A DNA stretch of 57,500 bases from Symbiodinium natans. Taxonomy: Eukaryota; Sar; Dinophyceae; Suessiales; Symbiodiniaceae. Below, piece after piece: positions 9,756 to 19,699 of this stretch. Position numbers and translations under genes: made by a program. Below the pieces are notes generated by a model. That model was given only the letters and a program-made list of their open reading frames with translations, did no database searches and was not told the DNA's origin. Where the stretch lies: the NCBI GenBank assembly GCA_905221605.1, contig CAJNDS010000113.1:408174-465673 (forward strand). Direction: 5' to 3'. The first letter of the stretch is position 1; each line of letters opens with the position of its first letter.

Positions 9756-9882
9756 CCTGGGCATCTAGGCTGCTCAGTAATCAACCTGGGCTTAAAAGGG
9801 TGCCCTTTTTTGCTTAAAGGGGTTTATAAGGGAACCTAAACCCCCCAAAAAGGGAATAAGGGTACTACTGGGCATCCTAGGC
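9756..9882. mobile_element. MITE family 3 copy, diverged ends
   Basis: The left TGCCTGGGCATCTAGGCTGC pairs with the right TACTGGGCATCCTAGGC. The interior AAAGGGTGCCC...GGGAACCTAAACCCC is nearly the same as in the 44731 copy. Confidence 0.65.
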
Positions 9883-10198
9883 ATTCATTCGTCATTTGAG
9901 CTCACCACCCCCCCTTCTTGCGAACATCTAGTCAGCTTAGGGCTTAGGGTTAGATCATGGTGCTTGTGGGGCTCCTAAACCCTCAACCCTCAACCCTAAA
10001 ACCCTAAACCCTAAACCCTAAACCCTAAAGCCTAAACCTTAAACCCAGACCGTACGTAAGAAACCCAAAGCTCATCCGGCTGGGTTCTTGTTGCCATGCT
10101 CGGGGCACGAGTTTTGTTGCCATATGAAGTTATGGCTTTTATTACTGGTATCCCCACAAGGACACCAGTCATCTACGCTCGCCAAATTTTATAAAACC

Positions 10199-10274
10199 GA
10201 AACCCTAAACCCTAGCCCTAAACCCTAAACCCTAAACCCTAAACCCTAAACCCTAAACCCTAAACCCTAAACCC
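10199..10274 (-). repeat. Telomeric array
   Basis: About ten CCCTAAA units; one lacks AA near the left. Confidence 0.9.
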
Positions 10275-10416
10275 CGGATGCAGGAACAGACATATCAACT
10301 CTGTTTTCTAGAACCCTATGTCTGGTAACTTCAGATCCTGAACGCCCCAAGCCTATTGGGCCTAACAATCTCCAGGGAAGTGGGCCCTACGTAAGAGGGT
10401 CCCTTAACTCTTCTGG

Positions 10417-10604
10417 GTTTAGGGTTTAGGCTTTAGGGACTGGCTAGGGTTTAGGGTTTAGGGTTTAGGGTTTAGGGTTTAGGGTCTAGGGTTTAGGGTT
10501 TAGGGTTTAGGGTTTAGGGTTTAGGGTTTAGGGTTTAGGGTTTAGGGTTTAGGGTTTAGGGTTTAGGGTCTAGGGTTTAGGGTTTAGGGTTTAGGGTTTA
10601 GGGT
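10417..10604 (+). repeat. Long telomeric array
   Basis: About 24 TTTAGGG units with two TCTAGGG variants spaced 84 bp apart, which hints at an internal block duplication. Confidence 0.9.
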
Positions 10605-10690
10605 CCCCCAATGTGGTCCCTTACGTCTAGAGGGGGGCACTGAACGGGTCCCCTTTTAAGGGACCATGCTAAGGGACCATGTAACTTGCC
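10604..10690. mobile_element. Possible MITE family 6 copy
   Basis: AATGTGGTCCCTTACG near the left and CTAAGGGACCATGTAAC at the right are inverted, and a second GGGTCCCC / AAGGGACC pair lies between them. It directly follows a long telomeric array. Confidence 0.55.
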
Positions 10691-10734
10691 ATGAAACCCA
10701 AACCCTAAGCATTTTAAGTTGGAAACCCATAATA

Positions 10735-10848
10735 CTTGGCTGCACTTAGGAGGGTAGCAAGAAATTAAACTTTTAGCTGCCTGATTAAGAAACCCAATAA
10801 GCCCAAAAAGGCTAAAGATGTAAAGTTACAGTAAAGCACCACAAAGAA
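10735..10848. mobile_element. Dispersed repeat family 4, complete copy
   Basis: It starts CTTGGCTGCACTTAGG and ends AGTAAAGCACCACAAAG, with the interior TTTTAGCTGCCTGATTAAG and CCCAAAAAGGCTAAAGATG. Unlike families 1-3 it has no obvious terminal inverted repeats. It serves as the reference for the interrupted copy at 5949. Confidence 0.75.
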
Positions 10849-11512
10849 TAAACCGGATTGACATACCGCAGTTGGCTCAAACCTGGTGCCCTACTGCCAT
10901 GATAAGGAAACAAGCTTGATCCTACTTGATTTTATCTTAGAGGGTGAATACCCTAGCCAAAGGGTTAACCTTGTATATATAGTAGGATTCTATATAGAGC
11001 CGAAGAGTTTAAAGGTTACCTACCCAGCCCCAAAGATATTCTTCCATCAAAGCATTCTCAACAGAATCCGGAGCGCGGTGCTTAACCCCAACCTCTAAAA
11101 CCTCCCAAAGCTACCCGTAGGGTCTACGCTCAGAGAAAGGAGGATTAGGCTGAGGTGCCTCAAGGCAAGAAAGGAGCACTCTAGAAGTTCCCCATCAAGG
11201 GTTGGAAACAAGAGTTTGGAATATAGCGTTTAGGGGTTAGGCTTCAAAGCCCAAACCCTAAATTCGAAAGCTGAAGCCTTAGTTCTTGTAGAGGCGATGA
11301 ATTGCGCAGCCGTAGCGAAGAGCCAGCTGGTTTAGTTTAGGGCCTCGAGGTTGATGCAGCTATCTGGGGAACCTGATTTACATAGTGGGGTTTAGGGTTG
11401 TCGTACGTGCTACTCGGCAGTAGGATCAAAGGTCCTCTTCAGGACCTCGTGTAGTCGTAATGACGTACTGGTTGACGACTTACTGCGTTGCGGTGAGGAA
11501 GTGTATTTCCAG

Positions 11513-11583
11513 CATGTAGAACCCTAAACCCTAAACCCTAAACCCTAAACCCTAAACCCTAAACCCTAAACCCTGAACATGTA
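11513..11583 (-). repeat. Telomeric array bracketed by CATGTA
   Basis: Eight CCCTAAA units lie between CATGTA at 11513-11518 and CATGTA at 11578-11583. Six bases could match by chance. Confidence 0.8.
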
Positions 11584-11997
11584 CGAATCTATGTAAACCC
11601 GAAAGCCTTAAGAACACCGCTCACGGGTCCCTTACAAAGATGCCCCTGAACCATCGCAAGCACCCAGCTGGGGCACCTTATTAACACGGGGTTTAGGGTT
11701 TAGGGGTACCCCATCCCCCTATAGTTTGAGGGTTCTCAATGCATTTCGGGTTTGGGAAACAACCTTAAGACCTAAATCCGAAACACTAAACCCTAAACCC
11801 GATGTCATTGCTCAGTGGCAGTAGTATGTCGAACTGGCCCAGGCCCGCCTCGTGCAAGCGGTGCCCGCTGCGGGTTTAGGGGTTTAGCTTTTAGGGTTCA
11901 GGGTTTCGCCTTTAGGTATTAGTTTGGAGCTTTCGGGTGTAGGGTTCTCGCGCTTTTTCGTGCGCTAGTACCAACCCCCTTCTCCCCAATGAGAAGA

Positions 11998-12091
11998 TAC
12001 CCAAAGGCTCCTTCGTAGTACCTTTTTGGGGTAGCATACTAAAATCCCCTATAACTAACCCAAAAAGGAACTACATTGGAGCCTTTGGGTA
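11998..12091. mobile_element. Palindromic MITE-like singleton
   Basis: TACCCAAAGGCTCC at the left is inverted as GGAGCCTTTGGGTA at the right. The stem continues with GTAGTACCTTTTTGGG / CCCAAAAAGGAACTAC, giving imperfect arms of about 37 bp. Confidence 0.75.
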
Positions 12092-12212
12092 CAAATCATG
12101 CTCTAACCCCGGCGAACCCCCCTTCGGCCCGAACGTCGCCAGCGCAGTCCACGAACTCTTCGAGCACTGGTAGTTGATCAACATACTTAATAAAAAGGAA
12201 CTGGCTAGTTAG

Positions 12213-12324
12213 AATAGGGTTTTGTGAGTTTTTATAGTATAATCTTAGAGGGACCTTAAGGAAATAATGTTTGCAATTATTCCGTCCCCTATAGTATTCT
12301 CACAATATCCCGACCTTTTTCTGT
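12213..12324. mobile_element. Possible MITE-like palindrome
   Basis: GGGTTTTGTGAGTTTTTATAG at the left and CTATAGTATTCTCACAATAT at the right form an imperfect inverted pair around an AT-rich centre. Confidence 0.45.
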
Positions 12325-12392
12325 TTTGAATCCCATAAAGGACCTGTCAGATGAATCCCCGAATAGCAGATAGCAGGGTGGTGAGAAGGGTT

Positions 12393-12507
12393 ACCAGACC
12401 CAACAAGAGTAACCTAGGAAAAAAACAGGGTTTAGGGTTTAACGTTGTTTTTACCAGGGAGCATGAACCCCAGAGTAAGGGGAATAAGGGCCTAATCTGG
12501 GTCCTAG
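12393..12507. mobile_element. MITE family 3 copy containing a telomeric tract
   Basis: CAGACCCAACAAGAGTAACC at the left and AGGGCCTAATCTGGGTCCTA at the right are the family termini. The middle of other copies is replaced here by AGGGTTTAGGGTTTAACG (12428-12442). Confidence 0.7.
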
Positions 12508-12789
12508 TTTAAGGCTGCAAGCCTCAGAGGCCCCCCTGGTTGGCCCCAACCCGAGCTGCTGGCCCCTTATTTGTGGTTTCGGGCTTCGGGTTGGGGGGCA
12601 CTTTAGGGTTTTGGCTTTACGGTTTAAGGGCCCTCCGTCTGATTAGGGTTTAGGAACAAGATCCCCTTACAGAAAAACTGTCTCGGCCTATTCCTCATCC
12701 AAACCTGTCTCAACCCCGAGCTAAGCCCCTAGTTCGAAAACCCCCATATCACTAAACCCTAAACCTTATTACCATGCCTCCGATTCTTC

Positions 12790-12833
12790 TCCCTATTCTA
12801 TTAAGGGCTGTCAGTATAAGGGGAACATCCCAA
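12790..12833. mobile_element. MITE family 2 fragment, right half
   Basis: CCCTATTCTATTAAGGGCTG, then TCAGTATAAGGGGAACATCCCAA, corresponds to the right arm and terminus only. Confidence 0.6.
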
Positions 12834-12972
12834 GCCATAACAAGGTCTGGCGAGCTGCTGTTTTCGTCCGAAATGAACTGTAGGCTCAAGTCGCTCACCG
12901 CTTCGCCCTCGCGAAAGTGGAGGTTTAGCCTGGTCTTCTGGCTGGTTCTTAGTATTGAATGAGGGAAGGTGT

Positions 12973-13124
12973 GGGGTTTAGGGTTTAGGGTTTAGGGTTT
13001 AGGGTTTGGGGTTTGGGGTTTGGGGTTTGGGGTTTGGGGTTTGGGGTTTGGGGTTTGGGGTTTGGGGTTTGGGGTTTGGGGTTTGGGGTTCAGAGTTCAG
13101 GGTTTAGGGTTAGGTATACATAGG
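12973..13124 (+). repeat. TTTGGGG-variant array
   Basis: Four TTTAGGG units lead into about 14 perfect TTTGGGG units, then back to degenerate TTTAGGG. Confidence 0.92.
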
Positions 13125-13239
13125 GTATCATAGGGCCCTTACTCCCTCATTCCCTACTAAGAACCTGGGGTCGTCCCCAGTCGTGTGGAGAGTCCGGGGT
13201 CGAAACTTGCGGGGCGTAGGGCTTCGGCGTCGGCGGGTT

Positions 13240-13350
13240 CAAGGCTTAGGTTTAGGGTTTAGGGCTTAGGGTTTAGGGTTTAGGGTTTAGGGGTTAGGAT
13301 TTAGGGTTTAGGGTTTGGGGTTTGGGGTTTAGGGTTTAGGGTTTAAACCC
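13240..13350 (+). repeat. Telomeric array, mixed units
   Basis: TTTAGGG with CTTAGGG, GTTAGGA and TTTGGGG variants. Confidence 0.85.
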
Positions 13351-13510
13351 TAAGTCCTCATACCTACGCCCCCTACCTATGGAGAAACCTGGAACCCTGA
13401 AAGCGGGGCAGATAAGATACCCAGTAGATTCAGGTACTTCTTTTCCCTTTTTTCAGGATATGTGGAGGTGTGCAAACGACACTTTTGGGGATTAGGGTTA
13501 GGGTTTAGGG

Positions 13511-13606
13511 TTGGGATGTGCCCCCTTACACTAACAGTCCTTAATATGGATTCAAATAGAAGATAATCCCTATTCAGGACTGTTAGGATAAGGGGGAACA
13601 TCCCAA
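13511..13606. mobile_element. MITE family 2 copy (GGGATGTTCCCCC ends)
   Basis: TTGGGATGTGCCCCCTTA at the left is inverted as TAAGGGGGAACATCCCAA at the right. The interior ACAGTCCTTAAT...ATTCAGGACTGTTA is also palindromic, so the 96-bp element is nearly one complete hairpin. It is flanked by a telomeric tract on the left. Confidence 0.85.
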
Positions 13607-13618
13607 ATTTGGAGTGCA

Positions 13619-13690
13619 GGGTTTAGGGTTTAGGGTTTAGGGTTGAGGGTTCAGGGTTTAGGGTTTAGGGTTTAGGGTTTAGGCTTTCGG
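13619..13690 (+). repeat. Telomeric array
   Basis: TTTAGGG with TTGAGGG and TTCAGGG variants. Confidence 0.85.
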
Positions 13691-13806
13691 CTTGAGGGTC
13701 CACCCGTGGTGTGTATGGGTAGGCTCAGAGTCACTGTCAAGGCTGCCTGACGCCTGAACCCTGTACCCGGCCCGAAACCCTTTAAGCCCCTTGCTAAACC
13801 CTATAC

Positions 13807-13901
13807 GGGCCCATGTACCTTGTTAGTTCATGCTTGGGCCCAAAAGACCTACATAGGACGTACTTGAAGGCCCAAGTATACCCTCTTTAGGTACATGGAC
13901 C
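13807..13901. mobile_element. MITE family 5 copy (GGGTCCATGTACCT ends)
   Basis: GGGCCCATGTACCT at the left and AGGTACATGGACCC at the right are inverted. Inner arms TGCTTGGGCCC and GGCCCAAGTATA form a second stem. Confidence 0.8.
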
Positions 13902-14169
13902 CTTCGGAACAGTGCAAGAGACCCCCTAAACCCTAAACCCCCAACCCTAAACTCTAAGCCCTAAACCCTAAACCCGAAGCCCTAAGCACAAACACAGTGC
14001 CCTCCTTGAGGTGCGATGCAAGCGGCGTTTCAACGAAGAAGCGCGCGTAGAGAACGACGTCCACGAGACAGCTTGGATAATCTTGCCTTGGCTGCATGTT
14101 TCCCGAAATAGCCAAGGGGGGTGGGGGGGGGGGGGACCTGCATGCTTCGAGGGTTTAGAGTTTAGGCCA

Positions 14170-14276
14170 AACGTAACTATGAATTAAACTATTAGCTGCT
14201 TTACTAGGACCTTACTAGGAAACCCAATAACCCAAAAAGGCTAAGGATCTAAAGTTACGATAAAGCACCACCAAGT
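14170..14276. mobile_element. Dispersed repeat family 4, left-truncated
   Basis: ATTAAACTATTAGCTGCTTT through GATAAAGCACCACCAAG matches the family. The usual CTTGGCTGCACTT end is replaced by a degenerate telomeric stretch at 14150-14165. Confidence 0.65.
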
Positions 14277-14340
14277 AAGAAGACTCACTGAACGAATCGT
14301 CCGGTTTGAGCTTGAAAAGTGTGTGTTGGAACATTCTCGT

Positions 14341-14710
14341 AAAGACAAACATGTGTATATATATATATGGTATATATATATATATGTATATGTACGCTCA
14401 CCCCCTGCGCCCCCCCCCCCCCCCCCCCCCCAATGGGCCAACCGCGAAATGAAAAAAGACATGGCAAAGCTAGCTTCTTTGCATTTGTGTACATGTTTAT
14501 GCTTTGTTGTTTGTGTTCTTTGTGGTTCTTGTTCTGCTTGTTGTGCTTCTTTTGTTGCGAGCTTCTTTGTTCGGTACTTCTTTGTGGTTTTTGCATGTTG
14601 TGCACGTTCTTGCGTTTTTTGTTGCACTTGTTTGTGAATTTAGCTTTTTTGCAGCTTTTTTTGTGCTTCTTGCAAAAAATACATATGTAATGAATTACAT
14701 TATCTATATT

Positions 14711-14747
<37 letters not shown>

Positions 14748-14775
14748 GTATATATATATATATATACATATCGGC
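14341..14775. repeat. AT microsatellites and poly(C) with TTGTGCTT-rich DNA
   Basis: (TA)n with TATG units at 14353-14390 and 14708-14770, poly(C) at 14411-14430, and TTTGTTGTGCTTCTT-like low-complexity DNA between. Open frames on both strands (Tyr-Ile or Gly/Pro runs) are products of the microsatellites. Confidence 0.7.
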
Positions 14776-15183
14776 TCGGTGTAAATGCGCTTGGTTGGTC
14801 GTGCAATGAAGAACTACTACGTTTTTGAGTTGCAGCAGTACACATGATTGCAAAATGCAGAGGGGTGCCGGTGAAAAGTGCTACCTGGTTCCCAGGCCTC
14901 TTCCTGAAAAGGCTCTGCGGCTGTCGTGACCCTTGATCCTCAACAGCCTGAATGCCATCAAGCCCTTATACACCCCTAAACCCTAAACCCTAGAAAGCCC
15001 CTATACACCAAAACTCTCAGTCCTTATCAAAGGCTTCTCAAAGTCATGGGAATATGCATGAACTGGGTGTAGGGTAACCCTTGAGGGAAAAATGGGAAAA
15101 AAGGGGCTTCGGCCCGCTCTGCTCCCAGGTAATCTAGCGATCAAACGGGTTCTTCCCATGTTTAAACAAGGCTTAAACACTAG

Positions 15184-15224
15184 CTTAGTTGCTGGTTTAG
15201 GGTTTAGGGTTTACTTAGTTGCTG
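15184..15224. repeat. 11-bp direct repeat flanking a 19-bp telomeric tract
   Basis: CTTAGTTGCTG at 15184-15194 and again at 15214-15224 exactly bracket GTTTAGGGTTTAGGGTTTA. This is the arrangement expected of a staggered break filled with telomeric DNA. Confidence 0.9.
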
Positions 15225-15305
15225 AGCTTTTAAGCCCCCAAAAAGTTGTAAACTTTCAGTTCTCTTCAGGGTATTAATAATTACAGTATCACAAAAAACT
15301 TGTAT

Positions 15306-15383
15306 CCTAAACCCTAAACCCTAAACCCTAAACCCTAAACCCTAAACCCTAAACCCTAAACCCTAAACCCTAAACCCTAAACT
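15306..15383 (-). repeat. Telomeric array
   Basis: Eleven perfect CCCTAAA units. Confidence 0.9.
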
Positions 15384-15507
15384 ACACATTCAGCTACTAG
15401 AGGAGCCATGGACCTCAAAGCAAGGACAACGGCGCCCCATGGCATCCTAGGGGAGGGGCTTTGGGCATCTTCTTGCCTAAGCCCGAAGCTCTAAGCCCTA
15501 TATTTGG

Positions 15508-15606
15508 GTTTAGGGTTTAGGGTTTAGGGTTTAGGGTTTAGGGTTTAGGGTTTAGGGTTTAGGGTTTAGGGTTTAGGGTTTAGGGTTTAGGGTTTAGGGT
15601 TTAGGG
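15508..15606 (+). repeat. Telomeric array
   Basis: Fourteen perfect TTTAGGG units, 125 bp from the opposite-facing array 15306-15383. Confidence 0.9.
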
Positions 15607-16275
15607 AACCCTACACTTGCACCGCGGGCCGCATCACCGTGAAGACCTCCTGCGCAGGAAGAATCCCCTAAAGCATCGCAGGATGCATCGGGAATAAGTT
15701 TCGGGTTTAGGGTTTAGGGTTTAGGGTTTAGGGCCAAACCCTTGACACAGGCTGTTAAACCCAACACTCTGATCAAGAGATATAGGATCGGAAGTTATAG
15801 CCCCTCAACCCTAAACCCGGAAACTCGCCCTATGCCCTGGACTCTGAAACCCCTGTATCAACAAACCTCTCCGCAGCCAAAATGTGGCTTGGGGATTAGG
15901 GGTGTCTGATGGCCCACATCAGCCAGAACGATGACCGAAACCTGTATTTTAGTGCTTGGGATTTGGGGCTCTAGGGTGTTGAGGTCTTTTTAAGGACTAT
16001 AGGGTTTGGAAGTAACGTGTGCCCAGGGTATGATCGCAGAACGTAAGTTCCAGAAGTAATCCTACTAAACCCAAAAATCCCTAAACCCTGAACCCTAAAC
16101 CCCAAACCCTAACCCTGAACCCCAAACCCTAAACCCCAAACCCGAAACCCTAAACCCAAACCCTGAACCCAAGGGTGGTGAGAGTGATCGCAGGCGTCGT
16201 TTTGACCCTCGGGCTACGCTGGCCCTTACAGCCCTCTGAACAAGTCTTTGAAACCTGATCCTCTCAATCTCCAAA

Positions 16276-16382
16276 AAGTGTGTGTGTGTGTCTATATATA
16301 AATAAATATAAATAGAAATAAAAATATAAATATAAATATAAATATACATATAAATAGATAAATATATATATATATAGAGAGA
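16276..16382. repeat. (GT)n then (ATAAAT)n microsatellite
   Basis: GTGTGTGTGTGTCTATATATA is followed by AAATATA-type units to ATATATATATAGAGAGAC. Only Tyr/Ile frames are open. Confidence 0.8.
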
Positions 16383-16451
16383 CATAGTATTGGTTTATGG
16401 CTTAGGGTTGAGGGGACCAGACGTCTGATTTATCTGTGGGTTTAAGGTTTA

Positions 16452-16532
16452 GAGCTAGGGTTCAGGGTTCAGGGTTCAGGGTTCAGGGTTTAGGGTTTAG
16501 GGTTTAGGGTTTAGGGTTTAGGGTTTAGGGTT
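16452..16532 (+). repeat. Telomeric array
   Basis: Four TTCAGGG units followed by seven TTTAGGG units, a clean block change of unit type. Confidence 0.88.
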
Positions 16533-16683
16533 TCTGTTTGTGACAGAATCAGTGGCCTAGCTTGGCTCTGTGAAATCTCTGACAGGACCCTGAACCCTAA
16601 GCCCGAAACCCTAGTGCTAGAGTTCACACTCTCGAACCCAATGCCCTAAACCCTGAACTCTGGCCTGTCTAGTAGTTCTATAG

Positions 16684-17065
16684 GCTCGGGTTTAGGTTTA
16701 GGGTTTAGGGCATAGGGTATAGGGTTTAGGGTTTAGGGTTTAGGGTATAGGGCTTAGGGCTTAGGGCTTAGGGTTTAGGATTGAGGGTTTAGGGTTTGGG
16801 GTTTGGGGTTTAGGGTTTGGGGTTTAGGGTTTAGGGCTCCCTTTCCACACCTTCGGAGTCAATGCCAACAGCCAGCCATCGGAGTCTGCCTCAAGAAGGC
16901 CACAGTGGATCCATCCTGGAACAGTACTGGGGTAGGGTTTAGGCTTTAGGGTTTGGGGTTTAGGGTTTGGGGTTCAGGGTTAGGGTTTGGGGTTTAGGGT
17001 TCAGGGTTTAGGGATTAGGGTTTAGGGTTTGGGGTTAAGGGTTTGTGGTTTAGGGTTTAGGGCTA
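16684..17065 (+). repeat. Two mixed telomeric arrays around a 90-bp spacer
   Basis: 16684-16840 and 16935-17065 both mix TTTAGGG, TTTGGGG, TATAGGG and CTTAGGG. Confidence 0.8.
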
Positions 17066-17169
17066 ACCACCCTGCCTTTGTTTGTTTCCTTCTGTGCGAC
17101 TGAAGCCGAAACAAGGTTACCTGTTTCAGTGCCAAGGCTGGTTTAGAGTTTAGGCTAGAAGGCTCGTAG

Positions 17170-17300
17170 GCCCAAACCCTAACCCTAAACCCTAATTAAC
17201 CCCTAAACCCCTAGCCCCTAAACCCTAAACCCTAAACCCTTAGCCCCTAAACCCTAAACCCTAAACCCTAACCCCTAAACCACCAACCCCTGAACCCTAA
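17170..17300 (-). repeat. Telomeric array with 8-mer units
   Basis: CCCTAAA mixed with CCCCTAAA and CCCCTAG. Confidence 0.85.
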
Positions 17301-17402
17301 ACCACGGAAGGCAAGCATGCTTAACACCTTAGCGCGCACCCCTCAGCTGTTCAACTTAGGCAAGTCGGGGAACTGTTTCAAAAAAAAAAGGTTTAGGGTT
17401 TA

Positions 17403-17469
17403 GGGTCGCTTTTTGGGGGTCCTGATTCAACCGGTGCCGTATTGTATAGGGGACCCCAAAAAGGGACCC
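17403..17469. mobile_element. MITE family 7 copy
   Basis: GGGTCGCTTTTTGGGGGTCC at the left is inverted with two mismatches as GGGGACCCCAAAAAGGGACC at the right. Only 67 bp long, with the centre ATTCAACCGGTGCCGTATTG. Confidence 0.75.
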
Positions 17470-17549
17470 TAATTTTGGAAAGCTGTCCTAAACCCTGAGC
17501 CCGAAACCCAAAACCCTGCACCCCTGGACCCTAGACCCGAGAGCCCAAA

Positions 17550-17662
17550 ACCTAAACCCTAAACCCTAAACCCTAAACCCTAAACCCTAAACCCTAAACC
17601 CTAAACCCTAAACCCTAAACCCTAAACCCTAAACCCTAAACCCTAAACCCTGAACCCTAAGC
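17550..17662 (-). repeat. Long telomeric array
   Basis: About 15 perfect CCCTAAA units, the last CCCTGAA. Confidence 0.92.
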
Positions 17663-17749
17663 ACCCTTGCGCACTCCCTGCGGCCCAACAAAACCACTCT
17701 AAAAGCCCCGAAGCTGCCCCCTGGCTGAAACCCCAAACCCTAAACCCTA

Positions 17750-17863
17750 GCCCTAAACCCTAAATCCTAAACCCTAAATCCTAAGCCCTAAACCCTAAAT
17801 GCCAAAGCCCTAAACCCTAAATCCTAAACCCTAAATCCTAAGCCCTAAACCCTAAATGCCAAA
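17750..17863 (-). repeat. 57-bp higher-order telomeric repeat, two perfect copies
   Basis: A block of CCCTAAA, TCCTAAA, TCCTAAG and TGCCAAA variants (17750-17806) is repeated exactly at 17807-17863. It shows recent duplication of a scrambled array rather than new telomerase synthesis. Confidence 0.9.
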
Positions 17864-18274
17864 TAACCCCAAAGCCTAAATCCTGAAATCTTCATGATTT
17901 GGCGCTGAATAAGTAGGGTTGCAACTTCTCTAGCTGGGCTTTAGGTACAAAACCCAAGCACTAAACTCGGAACCCGTACAAGTATCCATGAGCCTCCAAA
18001 CACTTAAACCTAAACCCTCCTGAACCATCATTAAAGTAAGGTTGCAAGGACCTTAGCTGGGTTACAGGTACAGTTACCCTAACCCCCAAACCCTGAACCC
18101 TCAATCCTGAACCCTGAATAATAGTTTAAGTCAACTGAGGCTACTGGGTTTCGAGCCCAACCTCGCCCCATATCAATTCAGGCCCATGAGGCCCTAAAAC
18201 CCGCTTTGCGTTGGGCAGGGTTTTCTTGCTTCAGGGCTTTAGGGTTCAGGGTGTTTGTGCTTAGGGCTTTACCC

Positions 18275-18415
18275 TAGAGCCCTAAACCCGAAACCCTAAG
18301 CCCCAAACCCTAAACCCCAAACCCTAAACCCCAAGCCCTAAACCCTATACCCTAAACCCTAAACCCGAAACCCTAAACCCTAAACCCCATACCCTAAACC
18401 CCAAAACCCTAGGGT
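18275..18415 (-). repeat. Degenerate telomeric array
   Basis: CCCTAAA alternating with CCCCAAA, CCCGAAA and CCCTATA. Confidence 0.8.
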
Positions 18416-18725
18416 TTGTAGGGTTTTCGGACGCGCCATGCCTTCAGTCCAGAGGGTGTGCTCACTGAGTTGCTCGCCCGCCCTTGGGGTCGTCAGAGGT
18501 TTAGGGTTTAGGGTTTAGGGTTTAGGGTTTAGGGTTTAGGGTTTAGGGTTTAGGGCTTTGGGTTCAAACCAGCGATAGGAGTCATTGTTGAGGGTTTAGG
18601 GTTGAGGGTTTGGGGGTTTAGGGTTTAGGCTCAGAGCATCCTGGCAGCTTGGGACGCTGTGGAGTTTAGGGCCTATTGCAACTTAAGGAATGTCCCCTGA
18701 TCATACCTCTGCCATATTCAAGGAG

Positions 18726-18840
18726 TCTTGGCTGCACTTATGGAGGATAGCAAAAAAATTGAACCTTTAGCTGCCTTGTTAAGAAACCCAATACACCCAA
18801 AAAGGCTAAACATGTAAAGTTACAGTAAAGCAGCACAAAG
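18726..18840. mobile_element. Dispersed repeat family 4, complete copy
   Basis: TCTTGGCTGCACTTATGGAG through GTAAAGCAGCACAAAG aligns along its full length with the copy at 10735. A further 5' end fragment (TCTTGGCTGCGCAAGTAACT) follows a telomeric array at about 18975. Confidence 0.75.
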
Positions 18841-18904
18841 GAGTACAGCAGGTTAAGCCACAATCTTCCTACCAGATGAGCAAACCCGAACAGCCCTAGA
18901 AAAC

Positions 18905-19176
18905 AGCCCTAAACCCTAAACCCTAAACCCTAAACCCTAAACCCTAAACCCTAAACCCTAAACCCTGCTTAAAGAGTTCTTGGCTGCGCAAGTAACTTCA
19001 AGGATCTTGAGGTCTCTGTGTTCTAAAGGCCGGTGGCCTCTTTGTCTGTTACCCTTCTACCTTCAGATCGCCCCCTAAATACCCTAAGAAGAAACCCCTA
19101 GAAATCAGCGCTAAACCCTAAACCCTAAACCCTAAACCCTAAACCCTAAACCCTAAACCCTAAACCCTAAACCCTG
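18905..19176 (-). repeat. Two same-facing telomeric arrays
   Basis: 18905-18967 and 19111-19176 each hold eight to nine perfect CCCTAAA units around a 140-bp unique spacer. Confidence 0.88.
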
Positions 19177-19390
19177 CCAGATCCTGGTGGCTCAAGCCCT
19201 TAACCTTCGAGCCGATTTGAGGGTTTAGGGTTTAGGGTTTAGGGTTAGGGTTTAGAGCTTCGGAGTTAGGGTTTAGGGTTCATGTATGGGCTTCGGGTAC
19301 GCCAGCCTACCCAGGGATCTGAATGCCCCCCCCCCCCCCCCCGAAGTCAAGAATGCTATCTTAAGTCATATCTAAGCCCCAAAACCTAAA

Positions 19391-19509
19391 TCTAAGGTTA
19401 CATGGTCCCTTAGTATGGGCCCTAAAAAAAGGGACCTCTTATATACCCCAGCTAGTGCCCATACATCAGAACGCTTTAAGGGAGGTAAGGGACCATAATT
19501 ACCCTTAGA
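19391..19509. mobile_element. MITE family 6 copy (TCTAAGGG...TGGTCCCTTA ends)
   Basis: TCTAAGGTTACATGGTCCCT at the left is inverted as AGGGACCATAATTACCCTTA at the right. The interior holds GGGCCC and GTGCCCATACATCAGAACG, shared with 43991-44094. Confidence 0.75.
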
Positions 19510-19582
19510 CTAAACCCTCAACCCTGGTTTCACTTGCGGGCTGCTGTGCGAGTTCATTCTGGTCCACACTGCCGGGCATCGG

Positions 19583-19699
19583 CGGCTAAAGGGTTTAGGG
19601 TGCAGGGTTTAGGGTTTAGGGTGAGGGTTTGGGGTTTAGGGTTTAGGGTTTAGGGTTTAGGGTTTAGGGTTTAGGGTTTAGGGTTTAGGGTTTAGGGTG
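19583..19699 (+). repeat. Telomeric array
   Basis: About 14 TTTAGGG units with GTGAGGG variants at both ends. Confidence 0.88.

Larger units (their letters stand above)
7396..14900. other. Region: telomeric mosaic with longer unique spacers
   Basis: Further short tracts lie at 7949-7990, 8107-8158, 8510-8545, 8876-8920, 9064-9112, 9171-9200, 9977-10045 and 13924-13990. The longest unique stretches are 10849-11510 and 11584-12960, which hold palindromes but no supported gene. A 70-codon frame at 10886-11098 is too short and unlike any family I know. Confidence 0.65.

Noticed and set aside
11800-11870. GCTCAGTGGCAGTA, similar to a U4 snRNA start or a tRNA D arm
   Set aside because: The match stops after about 14 bases; no remaining stems, anticodon arm or Sm site can be placed.
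14241-14845. Frames of 100-186 codons on both strands
   Set aside because: Driven by (TA)n, poly(C) and TTGTGCTT-type repeats.
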